NCBI GenBank assembly: GCA_027603945.1
Contig: JADIIU010000134.1
Span: 1-33,926, forward strand
Source: Terramyces sp. JEL0728
Taxonomy: Eukaryota > Chytridiomycota > Chytridiomycetes > Rhizophydiales > Terramycetaceae
DNA: 33,926 nucleotides
Direction of reading: 5' to 3'
The notes under the pieces were generated by a model. The model ran no database searches, was not told the origin of the DNA, and saw nothing but the letters and a program-made list of their open reading frames with translations. This document shows positions 8,824-18,845 of the stretch, piece by piece. Positions within the stretch are counted from its first letter, which is position 1, and every line of letters starts with the position of its first letter. Made by a program: the position numbers and the translations under genes.

Positions 8824-9391
8824 ATGGTCCGTATCTCTGTCCTCGCTGATTGTCTCAAGAGCATTGTTAACGCTGAAAAGGCTGGAAAACGTCAAGTTCA
8901 AGTCCGTCCTTCCTCCAAGGTCATTGTCAAGTTCTTGTCTGTTATGCAAAAGCATGGTAAGTCCCAATAGTTTCGCATGTATAACTGGATGCTGTCGGAT
9001 AATATCAATGGATATTCATCTTTTAAGCATGCGATATAACAACGTGATGTCTTACAACTTGAATATCGTTCAAAAGAGTTCAAGATTTATAACAACACGA
9101 CATTTCACCAAGGACTTTACTAATTCTTTAGGTTACATTGGTGAATTTGAAATCGTCGATGACCACCGTTCTGGAAAAATCATTATCCAGCTTATTGGTC
9201 GCTTGAACAAGTGTGGTGTTATTTCACCAAGATTCAACGTCAAGCAAAAGGATATTGAAACCTGGATCAACAACCTTTTGCCATCTCGTCAATTCGGTTT
9301 CCTCGTCTTGACCACCTCTGCCGGTATCATGGACCACGAAGAAGCCCGTAGAAAGAAGACTGGTGGTAAAATCCTTGGATTCTTCTACTAA
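8824..9391 (+). CDS. RPS22: Ribosomal protein uS8 (Rps22/RPS15A), with one long intron
   Basis: Exons 8824-8956 and 9132-9391 join to 393 nt, giving 130 residues, the standard length of eukaryotic uS8. The joined protein begins [14 protein letters not shown] and keeps family blocks such as [32 protein letters not shown] and [14 protein letters not shown], ending in GKILGFFY. It is a core protein of the small ribosomal subunit. The 175-nt intron (GTAAGT...TTTAG) is phase 1, splits the Gly codon of KHGYIGEF and has a TACTAAT branch-like site 7 nt before its final AG. It is about eight times longer than every other intron in this window and appears to carry an H/ACA snoRNA. AATAAA follows the stop. 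Confidence 0.97.
8974..9105 (+). ncRNA. Candidate H/ACA snoRNA inside the uS8 intron
   Basis: The fold is hairpin-hinge-hairpin-tail. Hairpin 1 is closed by CGCATG 8974-8979 with CATGCG 9028-9033 and topped by AATATC-aatg-GATATT (9001-9016), with GATG 8988-8991 able to pair CATC 9017-9020. The H box ATATAA (9034-9039, fits ANANNA) follows directly. Hairpin 2 has basal CGTG 9043-9046 with CACG 9096-9099, an 11/11-nt internal loop, and upper stem CTTGAA 9058-9063 with TTCAAG 9079-9084. ACA is at 9100-9102, followed by three nt. Upper stem 2 ends 15 nt before ACA, matching the 14-16 nt rule for a pseudouridylation pocket. If read by that rule, the pocket predicts a target near AUAAAU-UN-UUGUAAG; no rRNA match was checked. 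Confidence 0.6.
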
Positions 9392-9923
9392 ATGTTTCTA
9401 ATAAACCTTTAACATTATATATTGTAAATTCAATGTTTTCATTTTATCGATACAGCTCTGTAGGGTTTTTGTAGCAATCAAGTGTGTTTGTCTTCCACAA
9501 AACCTTTGTGTTTCTCATATGCCGAAAACTTTTAGCCTTGAAAATTGTAGTAACACCGAAATGCATGGATATATTGAGAGGGGTTTCAATATATAATTAC
9601 CAAAGAGCGACGATTGTTTTATTTTGTGGAATATAGCCAATCAGTCTGAAACGCGAAAACCTGGGACTATCGTTTGGTGATTTTGTACCACCATTTGCGT
9701 GAATGTGAAAGACATAAAAAACAGTACAGCTACCATTAGCTCATAAGTACCACCCTGCTCGCTTTACTCTAGCAAATTGAATTCACAATTATTCCTTTTG
9801 TGTCGCTGTGTTTCTCTCTACTGCTCTCTTTGCTGATTAAAAGCAATATTTCAATCCCCCGAAAAGGTAAACGGATGGCGAATATAAAAACACCAATTTT
9901 CCACCATTGCTGATTGATACCCA
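9392..9923. other. Intergenic region between uS8 and the first HMG-box gene
   Basis: 532 bp, AT-rich. It holds the uS8 3' end (AATAAA near 9400), a CCAAT string near 9639 and, at its far end, the TATA box of the HMG-box gene. No further gene is recognised. Confidence 0.45.
9883..9890 (+). promoter_or_regulatory. TATA box of the first HMG-box gene
   Basis: TATAAAAA ends 33 bp before the ATG at 9924, a good position for a core promoter with a short leader. Confidence 0.45.
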
Positions 9924-10250
9924 ATGCAAGATCAAGTAAAGAAGCCACTAAACGCATATTTCTACTACCGAAAAGCAAAACGCAACGAAATAATGACAGA
10001 GCATCCAAATATAAACTCTATGCAAGTTGCAATAATAGCAGCCAAGCAATGGAAATCGGAACCAAATTCAGTGAAGCAAATATACAGGCAGATGTCGAAA
10101 AAAGCCTTTGAGGAGCATAAAATCAATCATCCGAATTTCATATGGCAGACAGGAAAGCGAAAGAGAGACGATTCTTATATTGTAAACTTGCAGTGCAATT
10201 ATGAAGTCTTTGATGACCTCGTGAAGGGTTTTCTGGAGGAGTTTAATTGA
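9924..10250 (+). CDS. HMG-box DNA-binding protein, copy 1
   Basis: 108 residues, mostly one HMG box (about residues 5-75): KKPLNAYFYYRKAKRNEI, a central W (KQWKSEP) and IYRQMSKKAFEEHK...HPNFIW. The pattern resembles the MATA/sequence-specific HMG class, in which the box bends AT-rich DNA in the minor groove. A short C-terminal motif (FDDLVKGFLEEF) is shared with the next gene. No intron interrupts the box, unlike in its neighbour. The start is the first ATG after the TATA box. The role is probably transcriptional; target and pathway are unknown. Mating-type function is possible, as MAT HMG proteins are of this class, but nothing here proves it. Confidence 0.8.
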   Translation: MQDQVKKPLNAYFYYRKAKRNEIMTEHPNINSMQVAIIAAKQWKSEPNSVKQIYRQMSKKAFEEHKINHPNFIWQTGKRKRDDSYIVNLQCNYEVFDDLVKGFLEEFN

Positions 10251-10570
10251 ATCAATTGTAATATACTTACTGCTAAGTTAGCGTTTCGGTCTAGTTACGA
10301 TTAGATTTTCATGATTCTGTATTGGCAAAGGCAAACTGCAATCTTATTATAGTTGTTGAATTACCCTTGAGGCAGTCGAGTAAGAGCAAAGCACCATAGT
10401 GTATTACATCCCAACATCCCAAAGAGTAGAGGCTTCATTGTGCTTAATTTTTGTCAGAAATATGTCTAGTTTTTCGGTGATTTGCCGAAAATAATTCGGT
10501 GGACCATAAACTTTCAGACCCAACATCCGAATCGGTACAGTAATAAATGTCTGAAGAATAGTTTCCCCCA
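10251..10570. other. Intergenic region between the two HMG-box genes, with an inverted repeat
   Basis: 320 bp. TTTTCGG (10471-10477) and CCGAAAA (10485-10491) form a perfect 7-bp inverted repeat with a 7-nt spacer, about 80 bp upstream of the second HMG-box ATG. It could be a regulator site or a weak hairpin. No gene is supported here; the minus-strand open frame overlapping the second HMG-box gene is a shadow. Confidence 0.4.
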
Positions 10571-11065
10571 ATGAAAGCAAATGCAAAAGTAAAGAAACCA
10601 CTGAACGCATTCTTTTTCTACAAGACTGTACTTGCCATCTAACCATAGGAAAAGAAAAAAGAGATTGTACAAAGTTACACCATAGCCAGTTCAAACGAGA
10701 TTTCAAAAATAGCTGCAATATTGTGGAAGAACGAACCTGAATTCGTAAAAGATATCTATCGCAAAATGTCTAGGAAAGCGTTTCAAGAGCATAAGCTGAG
10801 CCATCCTGATTATGTCTGGAATGTAGGAAGAAAACATGTCGAGTCGGAGGATGGATCAGCGGTATCCAGTAAAGAAAGCGTGCAGTCGTCTCCAGAATAT
10901 CCACTGCTAACCTTTCGTACCTTGGACGAATTTATACAAAGCTTTGTGCAAGAATTCCGATTACCAGCTCAACTTGACTCTGTGCAGTCAATCGAGCGAT
11001 ACTACTATCCTGTATTTGATCAAGGCTTACTCTCTTTGCAACCTTCTCACCAAAATAATAATTGA
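10571..11065 (+). CDS. HMG-box DNA-binding protein, copy 2, with a 21-nt intron
   Basis: Exons 10571-10627 and 10649-11065 join to 474 nt, or 157 residues. The 21-nt intron (10628-10648; starts GTACTT, has CTAAC, ends CATAG) interrupts the HMG box just after KKPLNAFFFYKT. Once removed, the box aligns with copy 1 without a gap (KKPLNAFFFYKTEKKKEI against KKPLNAYFYYRKAKRNEI). If retained, the intron gives an in-frame TAA. The box continues through ILWKNEP and IYRKMSRKAFQEHK...HPDYVW. The C-terminal motif LDEFIQSFVQEF is shared with copy 1, followed by a longer tail. The two genes are a tandem duplicate. The stop is only 26 bp from the convergent Rab GAP stop. Confidence 0.85.
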
Positions 11066-11091
11066 TGCCTTTATTCTATAAATAAATATTC

Positions 11092-14000
11092 CTACTGCGA
11101 TTTGCTTGTCCATACCACTTTCACTCTGCCCAAATTTTGGCCTATACTCCATGTACGTTCAAAGTATTCAACAAATACGCTTTGACTCAATACTGCAAGT
11201 AGAAATTCGTTGAAGCTAAGCAAAAAGGATGATTTGTTGTCTTTTCCTGCTTCGTGCTTGTTGTTGCCCATTTTTAAAGCTGCAGATAAAAACGAAGACA
11301 CTGCTCGTAAATATGTTTCCTCCTCTCTTTCATCCACTTTTTTCGATTTTTGAAACATTTCCAAGAACGAATCCATGATTGCTTTTAGTTCTACGTTATC
11401 CAAGTATCCATCTCCATCCAAATCATATAGATCAAACATGAACCGTAAGCGAGTGTGCAAAGGTTGTTTCATTAATGCATCTAGTACGTGAACCATTGCT
11501 GCAAGGTCCACAATAAATCCAATATCGTTGACATCTGCTCCAACTCTTTTTTGGCGCTGTACAAAGTTAAACTGAAAAGAACAGTAATAGTAGATACGGT
11601 CGATAATAGACATGGCAAACTCTTCAGCTACATTTTCATTGGATTTAGCACCAGACAGACCTTCAAATTAGCTTGATAATACCTGTTGCAGTCTTGTGGA
11701 ACGGCGACACCACTTTAAAAATCCTCCTAAAATCGCTGAGAGAGATTGTTTTCTGCGTTGGGTCATTTCGTTGAGTTGAAGAGAGTGTATATCGTCTTAA
11801 TAACCCCCAGCCTCCTTTGTTTGATAGTATAACTCGCATAGATAACTCTGACTCCTTTTCTGATTTAGACAACTGTGCCGATTCGCCCTCTGGATCTTCC
11901 TCTTCGTCCCCGTGAATATATTCCAATCTTCGTACTTCATCATAAACAAATCCAACTTCATCATTGCTTAGAGATACTTGTTCGCACAGTGTGCGCACTT
12001 GAGACTTTCGGTTGGTAGCTTCCATACGATGTACAACCGCTAGTCTATACTTCATTCTACAGGTTTCAATAACTTCAGTCGTAATCAACGGCCCGAGAAC
12101 ATTACAAACATCATTCATCAATACATTATAGAGCGCTTTGCCGGTCAAGGTTGTAACTTCCCCTTTGGTATCAACTACCGTGGGGGAAACAGGCGAATCA
12201 GGACTTCCCTCTTGAATTCCCAATCTAGAAAAAAAGTCTTTCAACACGGCAACGAAAATGTCATCGTCCTTACCACGTTGGATTAACGATGCCTCGTTGA
12301 CTTTTAGAACACCAACTGCCACCCAAAATAAGAATTTTGGCCCTTGCAAAAAGAAACTATCCAAAAATTTGATGGCTATGTGAAGGGAAACCGAATTTAG
12401 ATACAAGCAAAGGAACCACGGCACTGAAAATGTAGACAAGTCCAATTGAAGTTTGTTTAAATGCGCGGATAAGTTTGGCAAGTGTTGAGCTACCAGCTGC
12501 GTAAAAACCGATTGATCAACCACACTTCCAACCAGAGTCTTTGTATAATGGTCAGGCAGTAGTCTTTCGACAATCACACCTACAGTTTAATTCTCAGTTA
12601 CAAAGCAACCAAAAAGCATCTTCTTCTCGCAAATACAGCAAAAGCACCGCGCTAATGATATTTAGGGCTTGCGCATATCCAATTGCAGGGTTTCTCCAAG
12701 AAAATGCAGTTAAAACCCTTCTAAGTGCATCGATTCCGACAGAAGTCTGATACGCCGGGTGTTCTGGTAAACTTCTACAGTTAATTCCTTGTACCTCCTG
12801 ACATCCTTTTCAATTTCTTCAGCAAAAGGATTAATATTATTCTCGTTGTTCTTCAATAGGTCTTCGTAGTACCCTGCAGGTGGTTTAGAGTACCAAGCTC
12901 CTGAAATCAGCATCCAAAAATCCCCTCTGTAAATATCCGGCACTCCATTTGTAGAAAGAATTAGTTCCTGGAGTAGTTTTACATCTTTTACAATACAGAC
13001 ATCTCTTCCGAGTTTTTCAAAATACTCTGACCATTTGTTTACATCTGATTGAGTAGAGCGATCTATTTCCGAATTGGCTTTTTTGCCAACCTGTGGAAAT
13101 ACAAACTTCAAGCCACTGGTTTGAATATATAATTTTGTTCCGTCCAAATCAGCGATTTGCGGTGAATCAACGGAAGTTTGCGACACACTGCTTGTTCTTC
13201 TATGCCTAATTTTGATATCAGCCATTTGTGGGCCATTTCGCCCGCCAATAATCATATCCTCATCAAATTTCCAATCAACGGTCTTAATTCTGGCGAAAAG
13301 TTCATCAGTTACACGATCTCTGCTCTTACTACTTGTGAAACTAAACCAGATTTCCATTTTGTTTTTGGTAGAAATTACAAGGTAGCCTGATAGTGATATA
13401 GACAACTTTAATCCTGACGTTAAAGCTGTTGGCGGCTGTTTCTTTACGGATACGATATGTGCATAGGGTATTACAAGGATTGTTTGTGGGTCAGATTGCG
13501 AATCAAACAGCATGGAGGTAGAACTGACTTGGTTTACAAGTACAGGCGGTATAGAACAGAAGTTTACAAAATTCTGAGAAAGGTACAGGTTTCCCGCAAC
13601 AAACGACGAAGTTGATTTAATGAATAAATGCGAGGGAGATTCTTCCATTGTGATTGTTTCCTGATAAGACAATCGAAACAAGTTTCTAAATTCCAAATTT
13701 CTAATTTGATCGTCCAAATCTGGCAATGAATTTACAATCGCGGTTTTGATGTGCGAGTATCTAGCAATCAGTATATGCTTGGTATCAGCAGGATCTAACT
13801 CTGCTTGTGACTCTTGATTCATTTCAAATATATCTGTTTCTCCTAAATTTGATTCCTTCACTTTATGGCTGGTGTCATTCCCGTACTCCTCCCTCGACCG
13901 CACCATCAACAAACCACCCCCTTTATTCATTACGTTGTTGCTCAAATCACCAGTCAAGTTGGAGTTGTTCTTTGAAAACATCTCTGATGAAGCCGATAGC

Positions 14001-14865
14001 GAATTTTCAGCTCCTTTGATCAACCTGTTCATGGCTGCATTACATAAACTGCATAATATTCGAAATACTTCTTTTCTGTCTGCAGAAAGGGTAAACTGAT
14101 ACTGCATAAGGAATAATTACCGATTGGTCTTTGGTGCCTACTTGAATGGAATCCATGGCGAGTAACTTTTTGGAATTCACAATTTCCAGAGAGTTGACAT
14201 CGCGATAGAGGACAGAGAGCTCAATATCCGGCTCGCCTGGTTCCGGTTTGTCTTTCTTTCCAATAAAATAGAATGTATTTCTACAGATACTGAGGCTTCC
14301 TCTTATGTTATTTTCAGAAAATGAACATTCGTACACTGCGTTACCCACCAATTACCGTTCAATAAAACATCATCTTCTGCATTGAATTTACTGTTTAAAA
14401 TCAATTTATATTCCGCCAGTTTGGATTGGGCTGCGACTGTTTGCGGGTCTACATTAACAACACTTACTAGCGTGTTCCAAAACCATTTCTTCAAATTGTT
14501 TCAGCAACAGCTGGTCAAATTGCTCTGTATTCTGCTTCGACGCTTTCGAGTCCAGCTTGTTTAGTTTCATCAAATAGTTCTTTTCAACCCAGTTCCAATC
14601 CTAAATTAAAATAACTCACTTGATGAATCTTTTCAAACGTATCGTCGACCGCAATCACATACTTTGCTTTCTGCGTTTGCAATATAATCCTAAAATCGTA
14701 TTCCGAAACTGATTTCTTGAACCCATCTTTTTGAGTTGATAAACTTGAAAAGAATGACCGGAGCGTATCTGGTTTTTTAGATTGGAGTATAAAGTGTGTG
14801 TTTCCTGCCTTGTCTTGCCAACTTCCTGCTGGTAATGTCGACTGGTCTGTTGGCTTTATGAACAT
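11092..14865 (-). CDS. GRAM-TBC-EF-hand Rab GTPase-activating protein (TBC1D9/Gyp2-like)
   Basis: Eight exons (14865-14620, 14600-14468, 14448-14356, 14335-14121, 14101-12795, 12774-12602, 12579-11683, 11660-11092) join to 3633 nt, or 1210 residues. The seven introns are 19, 19, 20, 19, 20, 22 and 22 nt. Two GRAM domains lie at about 137-250 and 365-495. The Rab-GAP TBC domain spans about 620-840 and has both catalytic fingers: IEKDVRR (IxxDxxR, split by the 12775-12794 intron) and GYAQ (YxQ). The C-terminal EF-hand loop is [12 protein letters not shown]. By family, it stimulates GTP hydrolysis on Rab proteins in membrane traffic. The start ATG at 14865 is chosen because MFIKP... aligns with the family N-terminus; the open frame runs further upstream only from a TTG. 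Confidence 0.93.
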
Positions 14866-14892
14866 GAACGCGAACTGAAACTTTTTTCCAAC

Positions 14893-15306
14893 ATGACACT
14901 CATTTTGCCTCCACAATATTCCAGAAGAATATTATTTGTCGCTCACTTTATTTGGATATCAATCATAACAGCGATTGCACATGAATTATATTTTTGTGCT
15001 TTGCTTTGCTTTATTGTCTGGGTAACTTCAATTAATTACTGGAGCCATCCTATCAAAGGATTACGGAGGACAATCGATATTCTGTGTGCTAGCTTGGGCT
15101 TTTTATACCATTGGATACTAGCTTACGGTAGTATCTATCAGCTGCAATACTACATGGTAGTGCTAACGGGATTCTTTTTGTATTTCTTGGCCAGACAGTC
15201 CAATAATCAGAATTACAGCTCAATGTTCCACTGCGGCCTCCATATGTGCGGAAATATCTCCAATATCATATTATATTTGGGGTACAAGAAGCAGAGCATT
15301 CAATAA
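14893..15306 (+). CDS. Small four-helix membrane protein, function unknown
   Basis: 137 residues with hydrophobic segments at about 10-28, 31-49, 65-80 and 84-100, plus a Cys/His-containing C-terminal part (MFHCGLHMCGN, about 114-124) leading to a further hydrophobic stretch. I do not recognise the family. Its ATG lies only 27 bp from the divergent start codon of the Rab GAP gene, so the two must share a promoter or have overlapping 5' leaders. It is convergent with the FAD monooxygenase, 70 bp apart at the stops. Intronless. Real coding is likely from the regular hydrophobic pattern and the absence of another explanation. Confidence 0.6.
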   Translation: MTLILPPQYSRRILFVAHFIWISIITAIAHELYFCALLCFIVWVTSINYWSHPIKGLRRTIDILCASLGFLYHWILAYGSIYQLQYYMVVLTGFFLYFLARQSNNQNYSSMFHCGLHMCGNISNIILYLGYKKQSIQ

Positions 15307-15376
15307 ATCAATTTATTTTTCACATGCCAAAATATAAAGTTGAAAGCTGACAATTACTGTCATCAAGTAGTAATCA

Positions 15377-17068
15377 TTATTCGTGCATGACTCTGGTTGA
15401 AAATAACGAATTTGGATCCCCAGTTTCTTCAACCACACTGAATCTTTTAAAATACTTGGCAAGTGCCCCAAAGCCAAGACAAGCAGTCACCAACCCAACA
15501 TACCCGTCAGGCCGAATCACCATAATCCCCTTCCTCAACTTGCATTTCGCATACAAATCGCGCTCATCAATCGGAACAGCAATCATATCAGTTACTTGCG
15601 GGAATTTCTTCAACACACTCTCACGATTCCGCAAGCCATATTGCATAGTATCGTTAGAATCAGCAAAGTAAACTACTTTAAATCCAGGTGTCAATGTCAA
15701 GAAATCTTTTTTCAAAGAATCGAGTGTTCGCGGATTGAACCTTTGTCCTGCACCATACTGCCCATCAAAGTACAGTTTGTTGTAAGCGTACCCGAGGTAC
15801 GACGTATATTCATCACACGACAAGAGCGATTTGTAAGTAGTGGAAAATCCTTGGCCATAGATTCTTTGAAAATGCTGCAATAACGTAAATGGGGGCAAGT
15901 TCATCGCTGAAAATAGAAGGGATTTGCCAATTGAAGACATTTTAGTAAGCATTGCAGTCATACCATCTATTTGTTTAGTAACTGCTTGAAGAACTAAAGT
16001 TGCTGCCCGTCGTTCTTCGTCATACGTTTCCAGCAATTCTAGGTTTGCAAACCCTTGAAGGACCATGGCTAGTTTCCAAGCCAAGTTGTTAGCATCATGA
16101 ATAGCAAAATTCATTCCAGATCCAGATTGAGGCGAAGTGAGATGAGCTGCATCGCCAACTAAGAATACATTCCTTCCATTCCCAAACCGGTCGACAATCC
16201 TGTTCTGTATCCTATACCCAGTCTTCCAAATAACCCTTTCAAACTTGAGGTCAGGATCTAAACGAGTGTTGGCCAAGTTGAGCAAGAACGAATCGGAAAG
16301 CTCTTTGTCGAAATAATATTGATCATGGTGATCTTTAGTTTCAGACAAGTACGGTTTTACGTCATCTGGTTGAACGTCCATACCTACCATCCACGTATTG
16401 TCCGGCATCCCCATGGCTATGGCAACACCTGAAGAGTTACCATACAAATTCAATCTGTTTCCAGACACATTCTTTAGCCCAGCAGCTTTAAAATGCGCTG
16501 CTACAGCAAGGGAGCCAGTTTCCCCAACTAATTCCAAACCTAATTGTTTCCTGATGGTAGATTTACCACCTTCGCAACTGACCAGATACTTTGTATAGCA
16601 CGTGATTGTTTCGTTGTTTGAGGTTATGGTTGCTTGGATTCTGTCTTGTTGATCATCAAATTCAATAATCTCTGAGGAGAAATGCACTTTGCCGCCTCTA
16701 CTTGTAATGTAATCCAGCAGCGTCTGTTCGACTAACCACTGTTCGGTACTTAGATGTCCTTTAGCCTCAGACAAGTCAGGTAAATCCAGCGCATTGGCGT
16801 TCAAAACAACATCATTCGACATCACAGTCGCATAATTAATCCAGTTTCCGTATTGTTTTAGTACATCAATTGCGTTGCCGTAACCTTCGAGTATCTCTTG
16901 AATTCGGATATGGAGGACTGACGCTTTAGTGTACTTGTGTTGAGCAGGTTGTTTTTCAAGGAGAAGGATTTTTGAAGGTTGGATTCCTTGGCGTAAGAGT
17001 TCGGATGTCAGTGTTAGCCCGGCAACTCCTGCTCCCGCTACTATTATATCGTATTCTTGCATGGACAT
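15377..17068 (-). CDS. FAD-dependent aromatic-ring monooxygenase (class A flavoprotein)
   Basis: 563 residues. An N-terminal Rossmann motif GAGVAG (12-17) with acidic E38 at the end of beta-2 binds FAD. The DG-like motif reads CEGGKSTIRKQLG (about 165-177). The second FAD motif VFLVGDAAHLTSPQSGSGMN (301-320, GD at 305-306) is very clear. The C-terminal third has the thioredoxin-like region of phenol-hydroxylase relatives, with MVIRPDGYVGLV. By family it uses NAD(P)H and oxygen to hydroxylate an aromatic substrate; the substrate cannot be read from sequence. A second ATG two codons in is an equally possible start. Intronless, about 166 bp downstream of the F-box/WD40 gene on the same strand. 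Confidence 0.88.
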   Translation of the reverse strand: MSMQEYDIIVAGAGVAGLTLTSELLRQGIQPSKILLLEKQPAQHKYTKASVLHIRIQEILEGYGNAIDVLKQYGNWINYATVMSNDVVLNANALDLPDLSEAKGHLSTEQWLVEQTLLDYITSRGGKVHFSSEIIEFDDQQDRIQATITSNNETITCYTKYLVSCEGGKSTIRKQLGLELVGETGSLAVAAHFKAAGLKNVSGNRLNLYGNSSGVAIAMGMPDNTWMVGMDVQPDDVKPYLSETKDHHDQYYFDKELSDSFLLNLANTRLDPDLKFERVIWKTGYRIQNRIVDRFGNGRNVFLVGDAAHLTSPQSGSGMNFAIHDANNLAWKLAMVLQGFANLELLETYDEERRAATLVLQAVTKQIDGMTAMLTKMSSIGKSLLFSAMNLPPFTLLQHFQRIYGQGFSTTYKSLLSCDEYTSYLGYAYNKLYFDGQYGAGQRFNPRTLDSLKKDFLTLTPGFKVVYFADSNDTMQYGLRNRESVLKKFPQVTDMIAVPIDERDLYAKCKLRKGIMVIRPDGYVGLVTACLGFGALAKYFKRFSVVEETGDPNSLFSTRVMHE

Positions 17069-17234
17069 GCTGGCTTTTCCTTGGCTTTATACTTTTTTGT
17101 AGGTGAATCACATCCTCGTGGTGCCACCTCATATATACTATCTGAAACAACTTACAGTCGGAGGCAGTACTCTAACTGTCGTTATTCATCGAGATCCTCA
17201 AAGAATTCCAAACATAGCCACTAATTCATTTTAT

Positions 17235-18516
17235 TCATACACTAAATATACCCATATCTTCCCCATTGGTAAAATCCCACATAATAATCTTATAATCCTA
17301 ATATTAATAATTGTTACCTGGCCACTGCTAATAATTTTAGTGCAATCAATTTGCAGATGAAAGACCCAACTACGGTGTGCATCCTTCATGTCTAGTATCA
17401 GATTTCCTCGAGTATCCCATACTTTGATTGATTGATCGTAACTCCCACTAACTAAAAAGTGTTTGTTGAATGCCAATGTGCGAACTAGCTCTGTGTGTTG
17501 TTCCAGAACGTTTACTAATTCGCCTGTATTCGCATCCCATATTCGTATGGTTTTATCGTTTGATCCGCTGATGATTGTTTTACCATCAAAATGAACACAT
17601 GCCAAGCCTCGAGTATGTCCTCTAAATTCTTTTAGCATAACGCCTTCAGTTATATCCCATAATTTTATAACACCGTCTCCACTAGCAGAAACAAGCTGTG
17701 TCTCGTGCAAGTAAATGCAATTCACAGCTGCAGAGTGGCCTTCAAGTGTCTTTACAAGTGCTCCTGTTTCTAAATCCCAAATCTTGATTGTAAAGTCTTT
17801 GGAGCAAGAAATAATATGCTTATCGCTAAAGCGAATATCGAGAACTGGAGCTCTATGCCCAGTCAAGACACGCAATTGCTCTCCGGTTTGAGTGTCCCAT
17901 ATTCTAATTGTGTGATCAGAACTACCAGAAATAATATACTGGCTGTTGAATTGTAAACACAAGACTGATCCTTGATGTCCCACCAGAGTCTTGTAGTTTT
18001 TATAGCTCTTTAAATCCCAGAATTTGATTGTCTTGTCTCTCGAGCCACTGATAATCTTTTCAGAATCAAATTGGATGCAGTAAACTGCGTCTGTATGTCC
18101 AGCCAAGAATTTAGCTTCAACATGCCCATTCCTCCAATTATCATCCAACCTAATCCTCTTTTGGTATAATTCCTTCCAATCTCCAGCAAATTGTTTAGGA
18201 ATATTAAATGATTTCAAGTAAAACTGTTTCCATACCATTGAATCGTTCCAAACATGGCTCCATTGCTTGGAAACCAGAAAAGTGGGATCAGTGATGTTTG
18301 TAAAGCCCAAGATATATGTACCCAGCTCATGAGGAAGGGTAGAAATGAAATCTAAATTAGCAACGGATACCTATTTTCAATACATCTTCGCCAAATGCAG
18401 AGTCAGTTGCGCTATGAGGTTCGTCGTCGTCTGTGACAATCTCCTTGATCAATAGTTTAGAAGGTGGAGCTTTTTTCAACCACCTATAATTAGGAATCAA
18501 AATACTTTTTAAACAT
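17235..18516 (-). CDS. F-box/WD40-repeat protein (SCF ubiquitin ligase receptor)
   Basis: Four exons (18516-18506, 18483-18371, 18351-17318, 17297-17235) join to 1221 nt, or 406 residues. Introns are 22, 19 and 20 nt. The F-box (FISTLPHELGTYILGF..., about residues 43-85) is split from its leader by the second intron. Seven WD40 repeats follow, each ending in a WD-type dipeptide (FWDL, IWDT, IWDL, LWDI, IWDA, VWDT, MWDF); the last needs the third intron removed. The architecture is that of the Fbw7/beta-TrCP/Met30 group, which binds Skp1 through the F-box and phosphorylated substrates through the propeller. Which orthologue it is cannot be said. Exon 1 is only 11 nt (ATG plus 8). Confidence 0.9.
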
Positions 18517-18845
18517 TGGTTTTTTTAGGTTTCGTTGTTTGAAAAACTCTAAAAATACCAATCAGCCACTTGGGCTGTATGTTTCAGGAGAGATCACTCT
18601 TGTAATAATACTTTAGAGGGTGATAGAAATATACAGCTGCGTATCTATCATTGGTTGGCAGTATTCCTATGGCTGTCTACACTTTGCCATCTGCCTATGA
18701 TCATTGGCAAATTCAAGGGCTTAACAGCACATTGACATTTCATTCACCATTCCTGCAAGATTGACTCGAATTCTCCGCCAATGATATCCAGAGTTTATGA
18801 TATTCGGATGTTCTACAAGCAGAGGGAAATGGGCAACAACAGTTT
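18517..18845. other. Intergenic region between F-box/WD40 and SGNH hydrolase genes
   Basis: 329 bp. CCAAT and ATTGG strings occur near 18559, 18654 and 18780, suiting the promoter of the minus-strand F-box gene. No gene is recognised. Confidence 0.35.

Noticed and set aside
9041..9060. C/D-box snoRNA reading of the uS8 intron (GTGATGT as C box)
   Set aside because: No CTGA D box follows and the terminal stem is missing; the H/ACA fold explains the intron far better.
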